Of a stretch of 64,000 bases of DNA, positions 37,701-48,279 are shown piece by piece. A model generated the notes under the pieces. It saw nothing but the letters and a program-made list of their open reading frames with translations. It searched no databases and was not told the origin of the DNA. Both the position numbers and the translations under genes were made by a program. Source of the stretch: Ectobius pallidus (taxonomy: Eukaryota; Arthropoda; Insecta; Blattodea; Ectobiidae); the NCBI GenBank assembly GCA_964059195.1, contig CAXKWD010000006.1, positions 136,646,039-136,710,038 of the forward strand, read 5' to 3'. The stretch's first letter is position 1; every line of letters starts with the position of its first letter.

Positions 37701-39125
37701 AGATCATGCTTTCTATACATGTATGGGATAAATAAAGCAAAAACTGCCTCTTTGGGAAAAAAAGTATCCATCAATCAGCACAACTGTCTAGAATACAAGG
37801 TTTAAAAAAAATTAGCTTTTAGTAAATACACAAGCTTTTCCATGCAGCAGTTTTGTATTGTCATCAGTATGAAATATTGAGACTCCATACAATTTAGTGG
37901 TGTTTAAAAAATCATGAACTTCTTATAAAAAATCCAGCCAATTTGCCTTTTCAACTTTTTGTTTTTCTTCACATCACAAAACTTTCTTTTCTCAAAACTT
38001 TTAAAATAAAACTTGATAGTTTTTTTTTTTTCCACACAGGGCTATTAAAAATTATTCTCATGCTTTCAAGGCCGGATCATTACTTACAGTTGGCACAAGA
38101 GCAGATGTAAATTTATGCTGGTACTTGCTGCTAACAATATTAGGAGCTTTCACTGATTTTTGTTTACTTGATTTTGCCTCATATGTTCTGTTGTAGGCAT
38201 CATCTAGAAGATAATATTTCCCTTCTGGTGCAGTTACTTTCCCATTTCCTTCTTCGGCAGCTGCTGCAGCTTTTCTTTCTGCAATTCTCTTGTTGTAAGC
38301 TTCATCCAAAGCCGTGTATTTCATAATTAAGCTTTGAATTTCTTTGCGTCTAGCCTCTCTTTCGTTGATGGTGTCTTCAAGAGGTGATTCTGGCTGTTTA
38401 GGAGGATCGTCGATGACTAAAGGATCAATTTCTACCGGACAGAGACGTAACCCAGAACCCACAACCAAACGTTCTCCGTGTTCACTTTTACCCACTCTAA
38501 CTGGTCGAACAGGGACACGGCGTGTACGAGTATGTTCCCTTTCATTCCTTTCGTTTTTCTCAGTTTTCTCCCTTTCTAACCCTTCTTCCTGCCTAGACCT
38601 TCGCCTGTGTCGGTGAGAACTATATACCTGATTCTGGTGCTGCAATAACCTATGCTCCCCATGTCGGAAAGGAGTTTTTTCACGAACAGGGGCAGCAGTA
38701 CTACTCACATAAGGATAGGCTTTTTCGGCAAGAATCACATTAGCAGTTGTGGCACTTTTACTGAGGGGCGGTGGAGATTTTGCAACCTCCTGTTCCAATT
38801 CTTCCACTCGCCGAGACTCCGTTTTTCCTCTATTTGAAACAGTGTCCGCCCGTCGACGACCATATTTGTCTAGGATAGACGAATATTTGTCTTCGAGCCT
38901 GGACCTGGTAGAACCCAGGCCTAGAGTTGCATTACTTGCAGTGGACGCAGCGGTAAGGGTATCGCGGTTAGTTGAAGTACCGCGAACTCTGGTGGTAATC
39001 CGCTGCAAAAGACTGGAACACGAATCACTCAACAGTTGGGTTACTGCGGCGGTCGTGGAGCGCGAGTAACGATGCCTTCTGGCTTGAGTAGTGGTCCCCA
39101 TATCAGCATTGGTACGACCAGCCAT
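27311..39125 (-). CDS. Doa: LAMMER/CLK dual-specificity kinase Doa, isoform from the 39.1-kb start
   Basis: Ten exons join in frame: 39125-38088, 35987-35909, 35099-35033, 33386-33273, 31101-31011, 29862-29692, 29604-29475, 28981-28837, 28531-28426 and 27517-27311, giving 715 residues. The kinase domain is complete: glycine loop LGEGTFGKV (379-387), ATP-binding lysine in MALKII (402), catalytic HTDLKPEN (Asp 499), DFG (536-538), APE (558-560) and the family signature [12 protein letters not shown] (597-608). LAMMER kinases phosphorylate SR splicing factors and autophosphorylate on tyrosine. Drosophila Doa acts in alternative splicing and sex determination. The catalytic region follows Drosophila Doa closely. 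The enzyme looks active. Each exon junction preserves codon and motif. Confidence 0.95.
28426..28531 (-). CDS. Doa: Doa exon, LAMMER insert region
   Basis: 106 bases between CTTTTAAG and CAT|GTAAGT. It encodes [20 protein letters not shown] and [12 protein letters not shown], as in other CLK kinases after the signature. Confidence 0.95.
28707..28820. repeat. (AAT)n microsatellite in a Doa intron
   Basis: About 110 bases of AAT repeat with a few AAC interruptions. It fills over a third of the 305-bp intron and starts close to the donor of the LAMMER-signature exon. Long Ile or Asn open frames here are artefacts of the repeat. Confidence 0.96.
28837..28981 (-). CDS. Doa: Doa exon, LAMMER signature
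   Basis: 145 bases between TTTCCAG and ACAG|GTATTT. It encodes [17 protein letters not shown] and [15 protein letters not shown], the motif that names the LAMMER family. The donor lies 17 bases from a long ATT repeat. Confidence 0.97.
29475..29604 (-). CDS. Doa: Doa exon, DFG and activation segment
   Basis: 130 bases between TTTTTCAG and CTTG|GTGAGT. It encodes [18 protein letters not shown] and [12 protein letters not shown], so the metal-binding DFG and the APE motif are intact. The intron separating it from the catalytic-loop exon is only 87 bp. Confidence 0.97.
29692..29862 (-). CDS. Doa: Doa exon, catalytic loop
   Basis: 57 codons between GTTACAG and AAG|GTAAGA. It contains [13 protein letters not shown], the LAMMER-type catalytic loop with its aspartate, in place of the usual HRD. 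Confidence 0.97.
29863..31010 (-). other. Doa intron
   Basis: AT-rich sequence with an A run at 30605-30626. No exon or recognisable mobile element is seen. Confidence 0.7.
31011..31101 (-). CDS. Doa: Doa exon, hinge region
   Basis: 91 bases between TTTTTTCAG and TTG|GTAAGC. It encodes [17 protein letters not shown] and [12 protein letters not shown], covering the hinge (AFEMLG) that lines the ATP pocket. Confidence 0.96.
31102..33272 (-). other. Doa intron with a SINE
   Basis: Holds the tRNA-derived SINE at 31912-32136. The rest is AT-rich with no exon seen. Confidence 0.7.
31912..32136 (-). mobile_element. tRNA-derived SINE, second family
   Basis: On the minus strand the head reads GGGTGAGTCGGTAGCGCGCC (A-box side) and GGTTCGATTCCC (B box), followed by a body ending near CGCTCGCGAACC. 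A shorter sister copy at 41857-42040 shares the head and the CCCAGTCCTGAACC body. The cloverleaf is not followed by a tRNA 3' end, so this is a retroposon. Confidence 0.82.
33273..33386 (-). CDS. Doa: Doa exon, ATP-binding lysine and helix C
   Basis: 114 bases between TGTGCAG and AGGCA|GTAAGT. It encodes [20 protein letters not shown]: the VAIK-type lysine and the helix C glutamate are both present. Confidence 0.96.
33387..35032 (-). other. Doa intron with a SINE
   Basis: Contains the TTTAG-tailed SINE at 33503-33813 and otherwise AT-rich sequence. A piece near 34393 (CAGAGGACCCGCATTTTC) resembles one end of a pogo-like MITE without a partner. Confidence 0.65.
33503..33813 (-). mobile_element. 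TTTAG-tailed SINE, full-length copy in a Doa intron
   Basis: It has a complete body and tRNA-like head (B box GGTTCAATCCCC on the minus strand). An 11-bp target duplication TATATCTATTA flanks it (33492-33502 and 33814-33824). Confidence 0.9.
35033..35099 (-). CDS. Doa: Doa exon, glycine-rich loop
   Basis: 67 bases between TTGCAG and CATAC|GTAAGT encode the ATP-binding loop [14 protein letters not shown]. It enters in phase 1 and leaves in phase 2, matching both neighbours. Confidence 0.96.
35100..35908 (-). other. Doa intron
   Basis: AT-rich sequence with no exon or mobile element seen. Confidence 0.6.
35909..35987 (-). CDS. Doa: Doa shared exon 1 (entry to kinase region)
   Basis: It encodes [17 protein letters not shown] and GDVLQDR. 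The [14 protein letters not shown] motif stands just before the kinase domain in all CLK/LAMMER proteins. The acceptor is CCAACCAGCAG, phase 0. The donor CGAT|GTTCGT is a poor match to consensus but is the only one giving the expected DRYKI join. No in-frame ATG exists between the upstream stop and this exon, so it must receive its start from an upstream exon. Confidence 0.9.
35990..36190 (-). promoter_or_regulatory. CpG-rich segment beside Doa shared exon 1
   Basis: A GC- and CpG-richer block directly upstream of the shared exon stands out from the AT-rich intron. It could be an internal promoter, but no in-frame ATG follows it before the kinase exons, so a protein from here would have to start inside the kinase domain. 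It may instead be conserved splicing or regulatory sequence. Confidence 0.3.
36200..38087 (-). other. Doa intron
   Basis: AT-rich sequence with a short TA run near 37280 and A or T runs. No exon is seen. Confidence 0.6.
38088..39125 (-). CDS. Doa: Doa N-terminal coding exon (346 codons)
   Basis: The frame starts at the first ATG (39125) after an in-frame stop at 39227-39225 and ends ACT|GTAAGT, phase 0. The purine three bases before the ATG supports the start. The product is noncatalytic and basic: Ser/Thr/Arg-rich to residue 100, an Arg/His/Lys/Glu-rich stretch at 171-208, and a charged, probably helical C-terminal part. [10 protein letters not shown] (269-278) and [10 protein letters not shown] (303-312) form an internal repeat, and SSILDKYG near residue 81 is similar in flavour. 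Such long N-termini occur on large Doa isoforms; their role may be localisation. GC content is higher than in flanking intron. Confidence 0.85.
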
Positions 39126-39570
39126 TCCTTCCACTTCAAAGGCCAGTTCCGATCTAATCCCGACGGTGGGAAAAGGTGACGAGATTTCGTGGAGGCCAAA
39201 TTGCCCGATCAACGTTGTCACATATTACGGGAGGAAACAGCTGACCACAGGGTCAGTCCATTCATCCGAGGCCAAGAAACACGAAAAATGTAACAATTTC
39301 GCTGCAATTCATCACCGCGAAGATTTACAAGCTCACATGAACACTAACAAGCGTTCGTCAAGTTCGCAGAAATGCAGTCATAAATAATGGAAAATTGTCC
39401 CGACCTCCCCCACGCTGCTCGTGAGCAATGTGACAACGCCGCAGCCAGGGATGCAACTAAAGATACTCTACTTCGCTTGCCTCCCCTGCCAAATACTGGC
39501 CAGACTAAAAATACCAGCAGGCGAAGCGAGCTCCAAGAAAGAATGCGCAACGCAGTAGCTTTCTGCTAAT
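39126..39570 (-). promoter_or_regulatory. Doa: Probable 5' UTR and promoter of the 39.1-kb Doa start
   Basis: GC- and CpG-richer sequence upstream of the ATG at 39125, with an in-frame stop at 39227-39225. The GC shift ends near 39.6 kb. This fits a CpG-type promoter, but no TATA box or other core element was identified. Confidence 0.45.
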
Positions 39571-39599
39571 TTCTTACGTAAATTGAGGCGGGGAAATAA

Positions 39600-41380
39600 A
39601 ATAGATTTTATCTTTAACGCCAAACACTGTCACGAAATCCCACTAAAATACAGGCCATCGACGACGGGGGGATATGCCCGTTTTATTTTACAATTAAGTT
39701 CACTGCCGAAAAGCTATGACGTATTCTGTGTAGCGCTTTCCTTTTCTGCTTCATACACTATTCCAGGTGTCGTTTGTTTACCATCCAACAGGAGCAAAGG
39801 CCCGAGACTCAACGTAAATGACCTTGCCTAACACCAAGCGGTCATCCCGAGTTGCCTTACTTCCGAAACACAGGATTTGTGATATTCACGAGTTAATTTT
39901 CATATTATTATTATTATTATCATGAATGTGGTTTTAATTTAAGCAGAAAGTACGCTTTGCTATGAAAACAGACTGCACGATACGTCTGATCGAGTTCTTC
40001 GATAAAATCCGAACGACTATAAAGACACAGAATGGCCTACCTGTTTCAACATTTTACTTACCGAACACAAAATTAATAACTTTCCATAGCGGTGGAAAAG
40101 AGGGGTTAAGAGACAAGAAAAGTCAAGTTATAAAAATGCCACACATTCAAACGTTCAACCCCAAAAAGGCAGTATAATCACCATTTTACTTCCTTACATG
40201 TTACAGTATTACTTGCAAGTATCATAGGATTATTAAAAACTAATCAAGTATTATCATAGAGAGACCTTTAAATAGCGATACATTTGGGACTATTTTAATT
40301 CATAATTATTTTCTGTTAAATAAAAAAGTAAGACATTTCAATCGACGTTCGGCTCAACAAATCACCATTCAAAATTGACCGGCAATGGGATTTGAACACG
40401 CCATCAGCCGGAATTGAACTCGTGACATTACGAGCTCGCCCAATTAAGTAAACTACTTTATTTCTCATAGGCCTTACTTAAAATATTTTAAATATTCGTC
40501 CAACTTTCAGTTTCATATTACTGAACTTGAATATACTAAGCACAAAAGGGAACGTTAATCCCTCAGCCTTGAGATGGCGAAAGATTTTGAGAGCAATCCC
40601 AAATGTTTACGATGTCATGCTTCCCATCGCGAATGGCCTTGTAAGGAAGCAAAGTAAGCTTATCAATGCCATTGTAACCAATGATTATTTCGAGGGGATC
40701 AGTATGTTTAAAGACATCCATGACGCAGGTTGTCGGTGAACGCTTGAGGAAATGTTTCGGCTACCTATCACAAGCAAAGAGTTGCCTTTGACCAAACACC
40801 TGGCAAACTTCCGACATTCGTACTCATTCCATGACCAATGACGCTAAATCGGGACTGATGACAGGACAAGTACGGTCTCTCTTCCCCAGTCCTCAGATAG
40901 ACGGAATAATTCAGCACAGGCACAAGTCACTAAGACTTATGTTGCAGGTGAACTTATTGCTGGATGGGTGTCGGAGGAATTATGTATATTTTTAGTAAAA
41001 GGTGAAGTTGACAGTGTTACTAGGAGATGAAAAGATACTTCGGGGTTACGTTTTCAACAATTTTGTAATGATTACGCTGAAAGAACAGCTTTTCTGACCA
41101 AATATCCAATATATTAAGAACAAGCCTTTGCACAAAATGTGCATTAACATTTGTGCCTTTCCTGATTTTAGCGACGATATTTTATGTTTGGAATACCTTC
41201 TTACTTAATAGAGAAATGACTGCATTTTCGGCTGTAATATGTATTATACACAAGTATTTTGAGGATTGAATGAAAGACCAAATGGATTTTGGCAACTTTA
41301 CAAATAAAGAATAAAATAAAATGAAAACAAATCTAAATAATATACGGATACATAAATATAAAGACATGCCTAAAAGAATT
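39600..41380. other. Doa gene region, intronic or upstream, no exon seen
   Basis: Includes a tRNA-like SINE remnant near 40378-40445 (GATTTGAACACGCC, GAATTGAACTCG). Otherwise unassigned. Confidence 0.45.
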
Positions 41381-41399
41381 CTAAATCTGAACGGCTAGC

Positions 41400-41450
41400 C
41401 AACGAACTAACTCCATGGCAAGACAAGGCCTGCCATCCGATCGTTGAATC
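41400..41450 (-). mobile_element. 3'-end fragment of the TTTAG-tailed SINE
   Basis: ACTAACTCCATGGC, then AAGGCCTGCCATCCGATCG, matches the 3' end of the SINE copies at 13560 and 43366. Confidence 0.55.
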
Positions 41451-41659
41451 TAACTGCGACTTACTTCACTGGTTGATGACACAACTGAGCTTGTTAGAAT
41501 TTCTTTATGATAACAGCCGAGACTACGAGGGAATTCCTCCTGACTGACTGAAACCAATCATGATGCCAACTTCTAATAATTACTAGTTCTAATCAGGGTG
41601 TATATGGAAGTAAAAACAAGAATATATTTGTGAATTAACTTAGAATAAATCCTGAACAC

Positions 41660-41750
41660 CCACCTAGGTAACTTGTCCCGACCAGGATTCAAACCCGGGC
41701 CCACTGCATGAGAAGTGCGAACGCATCCACTAGGTCACAGAGGTGGACTC
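41660..41750 (-). mobile_element. tRNA-like SINE head
   Basis: On the minus strand a tRNA-sized unit reads CCACCTCTGTGACCTAGTGG at its start and GGGTTTGAATCCTGG at its B box, ending CCTAGGTGG. The ends can pair like an acceptor stem, but no standard anticodon arm is evident. I read it as a SINE head. Confidence 0.5.
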
Positions 41751-41856
41751 AACCTTTAACTGACGAAGCTAAATAAAACGATTACAACTATGTATAATAG
41801 AATCAATGTTTCTATAAAGTTTCACACATTAAGTGTACAGGCAATTTCTTTGTCAA

Positions 41857-42040
41857 TTTTTTTTTTAATCGCGCACAATGTGCATTATCTTGGCCTAGGA
41901 CTTAACCTACTGACAAACACCCAGTCCTGAACCCGGGAAAGGGAAAATCCCTACTGAAAAATCCCCGACCCGGCCGGGAATCGAACCCGGGCCGCCGGAG
42001 TGGAAGGCAGGCGCGCTACCGCCTCACCCACGGCGACGGA
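41857..42040 (-). mobile_element. tRNA-derived SINE, second family, shorter copy
   Basis: Shares the head and CCCAGTCCTGAACCCGGG body with the copy at 31912. A 9-bp target duplication CTTTGTCAA flanks it (41848-41856 and 42041-42049). Confidence 0.82.
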
Positions 42041-42049
42041 CTTTGTCAA

Positions 42050-43060
42050 ATTTTAAGATATTGGATTATTTTCTCAGCAGTGAATTTTCATAGGCCAATA
42101 GTGAGATATCAATAGTATATTTAACACGAAACAGTTTATGGAAATGTTTATAGATTAGGTATCTTGGAATTCCATGTTATGCAGGAGAGTTAGTGGTACA
42201 CAATGCAACAGGAATATGATAAAAAAAAATCTTTACTTGAACAATTACACGATGACATCATGGATTTTATAAGAGCGCACTTCTCTACTGTCGGCGCCAA
42301 TATAAATCGTGCCGTTTACAATAAACACTGGCAATGTTGAATATAAATGTCCTGATACAAGCGCAGAAAAGAAACTATGGCGACACCCCCGTTAAACAAA
42401 ACTATGGTAGATTTCTTGTATGAGTCATTCTCTAATGATTTATTCCTTTAGGGACTGGAAACAATAAGAAATTGTCCTTTCGTGAACATATATGCCGATT
42501 CAAATCAAGTATATAAAGTACCTTGTTAAGTCTACAACTGAGTTACGTAACAACAAATGCTGTCGTAAAGTCAATCGTAAGCATTTTATACAAACAAGGA
42601 GTCTGTTATGACGGTGATAAAGTACAGAACACAATAATCAAATACGGAGCCAGCACCCAATACATAAAACAAACCCGGAAAGGAAATGATAGAGGATGTA
42701 ATAATCTCTGAAAATTCAGCCCAAACAATACCAAATATGAGATTTGAAGGTTACATAATGGATGCTCGTCGTCTAAGCGTTTATGGTGAGTTTATTCATC
42801 AGATATTAACTAGCTACTAAGAAATAAAGTATAGCTGCTATATTCTCATATATAATCTAATTTATAATATTCCTGAAAATAGGCACCGGTATATTAATAA
42901 ACGTATATACAAATACTTGAAATAAATATACATATTATATCTGTATATTAAATATACACGCAAGATCACTCGGACAAGCAGTGTTTTAAAGTTAGCAAAA
43001 GCTTTCTGCAACAGGGTATTTAATGACGGGGATTTGCTGCAACTTAGGCCTGTGACTGCT
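42050..43060. other. Doa gene region, no exon seen
   Basis: AT-rich sequence with no coding or repeat feature I can support. Confidence 0.4.
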
Positions 43061-43223
43061 ACCGGAATTTTATCCCAGAGTTCTTTTAAATGCCTCTAAA
43101 TAAGCAGACTTACGTCTGTGACATTTGAACACACAAATGCCATCGATCTGGGCCGGGACTGAACCCGCAACCTAGGGCTCATAAAGCCAGCACGACACTA
43201 TCTGCGCCACCCAGGCCGACAAC
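43060..43223 (-). mobile_element. tRNA-like SINE, third type
   Basis: On the minus strand GGCCTGGGTGGCGCAGATAG resembles a tRNA 5' half with an A box, and GCGGGTTCAGTCCCGG a B box. A short body follows to about 43060. No target duplication was found. Confidence 0.55.
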
Positions 43224-43365
43224 ACTGCATACGGAACGAAGTGCCTTTCCATTAAAAAAATACGGATTACTAAAATAAAGCATCAGAACTAAACCAATAC
43301 CTTCCCTTCAAGGTGGGTAAATTTTCGAAGCATATAGGTTGGTATAGTTGGTCAAGATTTTTCAC

Positions 43366-43685
43366 TAAACTAAACTAAACTCCGTGGCGCTACATCCCTG
43401 AAGGGACTTGGCCTACCACCCGACCGCTGCGTCATCTCCCGTAGGCAGATGGCAGGATTGGGGGGCATGTGGTCAGCATGACGACACCCACGGCCGTTAA
43501 TGGTGGTGTTCTTGACCGGAGCCGCTACTTCTCTATCAAGTAGCTCCTCAATTTGGAACCACGAGGCTGAGTGCACCCCTACCAGACCTCCCTACCTCAG
43601 AAAAATCCGAGAGGTACCGGGAATCGAACCCGGGCCGACGGATCTGTAGTCAGCGACGCTAACCACAAGACCACGCCGGCGGACT
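43366..43685 (-). mobile_element. TTTAG-tailed SINE, full-length copy
   Basis: Body, head (B box GGTTCGATTCCC on the minus strand) and an (AGTTT)n tail are complete. A 12-bp target duplication AAGATTTTTCAC flanks it (43354-43365 and 43686-43697). It is closest in sequence to the copy at 10064. Confidence 0.93.
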
Positions 43686-43699
43686 AAGATTTTTCACAC

Positions 43700-46600
43700 T
43701 TCAAGATATTTTCCTAATAACCACTACGAAAGTTCTTACTTATGTTACCGGTGACTTATGTTACGAATATTTTTTGATGATAGGTCTGATAACTGTCGGG
43801 TACATCATTTTATGGCGTACTTGCCTCTCAATGTGTCTGAGAATTTGAACTACGTCAGGATTACGCAAGGCTATTTGAAAATAGAATCCAAGTCTTACTA
43901 ACTTATTTAATTCCGACGCTACTGAGAGAATTTCCGAAGAGGCAGTACGAGTTACCGGAGATTGACCGGAAGAAAGCACCTGGGCAGTTACCAGTGTTAA
44001 ACAATATTATTACGCTGCGCAGAATCTTTCGAAATAGGAATTCTAATTTTACTTATCTTGAAGAAGCCAAACTCATTCATATGCAAAATAAAACTGTGGG
44101 CGTTTGCATATTTATAGTTAAGACGTTTTCTTCTTGAATAGTATCCAAGCTTCTATAATAATTATTTTACGATAACCGTATAACTGATTTCACGTTTCCT
44201 TTCCGTATATCAATACGATTTCTATACAAATTTAAGTACTTTCTTATTAGAAACTACTCATCATAGCGCAATTGAAATAAGATAAAAATTCCAGGTATTG
44301 CTAAAATGACGAAAATACTAGCAACTTGCACTGTTGAAACTCCATCACACTTCCACATTATTTTTAAATATTCAGGAGTTTTATTTGTATGTTAGAAGTG
44401 TTCCAGTATGATACCACGAACAGCTGAATTACTGTTATCACAGCTTTTCCTTTGCAAAACAGCTTCGTAAAACAAGCGTGCATTCATATTTGATTGAAAA
44501 TAAACTCAATCCTTTCCATCCATCTCATGAAAGGCACAGAAAGCTGAGAGTATGTTATGGATGGTTGATCAACTTACATATCCGCTCATGCTTCAAACAT
44601 ATCCTTTTATATTGACAATTTTGGAATTTTTCCTTCAGTTGTTGCTTACTGAAACTTGTTCATGTTCAATAGTGCTTGGAACGCCTTCCTCTTTCTTGTT
44701 GAACGTTTTCATCGAAACCTGTCAAATATAGTTCTCATGAAAGTCAATGCAATATTTTATCATATCCAACCAAGGAACACCACAAACACCGAATTGGCTG
44801 AAAATTCTATGACCTTTGAAGTACGGTTCACTCATTCCACAGTAATGCAATAATAATCAAGGAATAAAATGCAAAGAATAATAATCTGATCTATTTTATG
44901 GGGCGCAGGACTGCGATTCTGCCGAGTTTGTTACCCAAACAGTTTTTGCTAATATTAGATCGCGAAGGACAGATATTAATTTGTCACATTCAAGCACAGT
45001 GAAAACTAATTGTGATGCATATGTTTGTTTACACTGTACAGTAACTGTTGTAAACTACCATCTTAATATGATGTGGAATCATTACTACATTTTATATTTA
45101 GTTACGAACACAATTTAAGGAGTAACATATGAACAGATGTTCATCTACTGTTACAACACAATTCTACATGCAGAAGTTTTAGTACAGAATTAGCCCACAC
45201 ACAAAAATTATATTGCGCATTATTCTGAATGGGGGGGGGGGGGTAAACGAGGAAAGGAAAACCCCGAGTCTATTTCCTCCCCCCAGGAAAAAACTGAAAG
45301 TTTACACTCCAGATGCTTTCGTTCATCCGGCATGAGCATAACTAATATTTTCTAGTTTATCTTCAAATCGATTTATTTTATTTTTCCAGTCTTGCTTGGA
45401 AAACATGCAATTAGCGTAAGCGTAAAGTGGGCTTGGCTAATCAATGCTATGTTTATAACAACATTACGCGTATTAGTATTTTTGAGACCCGTGTTTGCAA
45501 TAGTCGTGTATTAAGCATTTAAATATTTAACTCGAGGTCTGAGAATAATAATAAATACAATACTATACAAAGCCGTTGCCATTTATAAAATATGTACACT
45601 ATAATTAATATTCTAAACCAATTTCTCAAACAGAAAACTCCATAATGTCCAGCATTTCCTTTACATTATTGTACAAATCAATGTTTTCCATCTTTGGCTC
45701 AATGTCACGAATATGGAACCACATAATTATGTATGAACTATTCACTAATTGTAATAATTCTACTATTTTTATAGGCACCTGTCTTTTATTTTAATCAAAG
45801 ACGCTATAGCTATTTTTAACAAAACGATTTTGCAAATAAATTTCTGTTATATCTTAAACTTTCAATGGAATGTTCCCTCTTGAGGCCAAAAAGCAGCTAA
45901 CAAAAATATTACAATAAAATTTAATTAAAATACATGTATGCTTAAGCCGTATATTAAGCTAGAAAATAACAGGATATATTAAATAAGTATTTCTATTCAA
46001 TAAAATATGCCATGAGACATTAGTCACGTGGTCGCGTAAAATCTTGCAGTCAATGATTTTCTGTCAACACCAAGTTTAAACAATTTTCTCTTAGCTAGTA
46101 TTGCTGCATTTCTGGTATTCGTCGTGATAAACTTACAAAACAGGTGAATTAACACATTAACATTTAATATGTTACAGTAAGGTCCTTTCTCTTAATGTTT
46201 TTAACCGTTGTTGCATGTGGCATAGTACAGATTAGAAAGGGATTGTGTGACCAACGCAGTTTCCTTATAGGCTACTAAAATACACTAAAAAGTTATTTGC
46301 ACAATCGAGATAGCCTATCTGATGAGCATTAAAGCATAAATTTAAAACATTTATTTCAATTTTGGGCTAGTTGATGTTTTATAAAATTGTCGCAAGAATT
46401 CACCGCTAAATAACTTTCCCCGCGCTAATTTAGCGATGATTCGTCTAATGTTGAGAAGAAAACATGCATTCCATTCATAAAATTACTAAATTACGTTTTA
46501 AACAAAAAATCACAGACCTACGCGGTTTTCTTAATTACACCAAGTGCCTTTTGGTGGGTGAATTCTAATAATAAAATAAAATTTTCCACTTCGATTATCA

Positions 46601-46720
46601 ATACTTCTTTACATGATTTGTGTAATGAAATACAGTACAATCCGGGGCCAAAGACAGAAAACAATGACAGTCCTTGCCTCCATAAAACCATATTTTTAAA
46701 ACTATTTTACGATGAGAACT
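43700..46720. other. Doa gene region, no exon seen
   Basis: AT-rich sequence with a G run at 45231-45244 and a C run nearby. No exon or mobile element can be supported. Confidence 0.45.
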
Positions 46721-46724
46721 GTAC

Positions 46725-47063
46725 CTCGAGATCGGGTTCGGGTTCGATTTCCGGCACTGGTCCAGTTTCCACGGGAGCTTCCATGCAAGGGATCCAAGTC
46801 CATGGAAGCCTGGAACCGGTGCCATTCGGAAGGTCAACCACTGGCCACCATGACGACGGTACGAGCGTCATCTGTGGCTGTTCTGGCGGGGGCGGTGGCG
46901 CCGATAGCGACAGATCACACACTTGTTGATGCAGATGTGGCTGGTGACAATACAGCTGCTGCTGAGAATCTACATGTCTACAGTATGCTCCCTCGTCCCC
47001 ATCAGGAACATGCGACCAGTTCGGTTCCGTCATGTCCAGAAAATGAGTTCCCACTGGATACAT
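46725..47063 (-). CDS. Doa: Probable alternative first coding exon of Doa (113 codons)
   Basis: The frame starts with an ATG at 47063, after an in-frame upstream stop about 30 bases away, and ends GAG|GTACAG, phase 0. It could therefore splice straight to Doa shared exon 1. The peptide starts MYPVGTHFLDMTEP, is rich in Pro, Gln and His, contains SAPPPPPEQPQ, and ends acidic (PEIEPEPDLE). GC content is well above the flanking introns. No domain is recognised. The predicted isoform is 482 residues. Strand, phase and position support Doa, but it could belong to another gene; transcripts would decide. Confidence 0.6.
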
Positions 47064-48054
47064 GTGACTCCCGATAAATCTTTAACAGGAAACCTATTTA
47101 ACTCAGTTTACTGAAGGAGCTAACAGTCCGGTAAGCAAATTTTGACTCTAGAGGCCCGGAAAGCAGGTTTCGTAAGGTGCTAACGTCCGATTATTCAAAT
47201 TTCAAGAACTCGCACACTATGACAAGTCTGTTAATTAATCAATTGTGAAACGTTTACCAGTTTTATGACAGAAAATCTGACAATTCGCTACGCATTACGA
47301 AATTATTTCACGCGAACTAAAAAATATAATGCATTCATCCAAAATAACTATTACAGGTTTAGATATTCAATACTTTTTATAAAAAATAAGCAATTTTGTT
47401 AAACCAATACAGTATTTTCCCAGTAAAAACTGAATACAATTTGATACGTGTTACAAAATCTTACTAAACTGACATAAAATAATGTATCTATGCGAAAAAG
47501 GAGCGATCTTGTTTGAAATGTACTAGCTTTCTATTTTAGTTTTCGCTAATGGTCAGTTTCTTCAATCTTAAGTTTTGAAAGCTTAACAGTAACTTCTATC
47601 AAGTAATCTTTTCATATACCATAGTTTTACAGCAGAACTGATAATTTGTTATACATAAAAAAGAATGTAGTATTTTGTAAATGTGTGTTGGACATACTCA
47701 GAGGCTACGTCATCGCTAGTAACATTTGCATAGAGCCTGCATCAGCGACCAATATGCATAGTAAAATTATTTCAGACACATATGAGTGTAGTCCGTTAAA
47801 AGCAGCGACAAAAATAAAGGGAGTTACACTGTTTACTCAGCAATTTAGCTATGACCTTGTCGTTTTTCAAAACATAACTAACCTGGAACTCACTTTCCGG
47901 GCCCAAAAACTCCGCGATAAATTTATAACAAAAATAAGTTAAATTACGCACTCACCCAAGTAGCCAACAAGAAGTGTTCGGTTCAAACACACATGGCGGC
48001 AACCAGGCGAATACAGCTTTTGTTCACAACTTGTTTATTTAATTTAGTTTCGTT

Positions 48055-48270
48055 TTAGAGTTTTCTGTCAAAGAATTCGACACCCACCCCAACCCGGCCT
48101 GGTACCACCAGTACCATCGTATCATTACCACCACCGCCCCACCAAAGTTCATCACAACACCTTGAAGAAAGCCTGTGCGCTGGCCATCTCTGTTCTAACC
48201 AACCGACACGCGCGCAGTCGGCAAGCTCTTACACCGCGGCTCGAGTCAGTGACGAAGCGCGTCAAAAATA
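48055..48270 (-). promoter_or_regulatory. Doa: CpG-rich segment, possible promoter/5' UTR for the 47.0-kb exon
   Basis: A short block with many CpGs (ACGCGCGCAG, CCGCGGCTCG) stands out about 1 kb upstream of the 47063 start on the minus strand. This is an inference from composition and position only. Confidence 0.35.
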
Positions 48271-48279
48271 GCCAGCAAC

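Noticed and set aside
39126..39221. Extension of the Doa N-terminal exon upstream of 39125
   Set aside because: The frame is open to 39221 but that codon is GTG. A stop lies just before it and the first ATG is at 39125.
46558..47077. Plus-strand open frames over the 47.0-kb exon
   Set aside because: They are opposite-strand shadows of the GC-rich minus-strand exon and have no splice or domain support.
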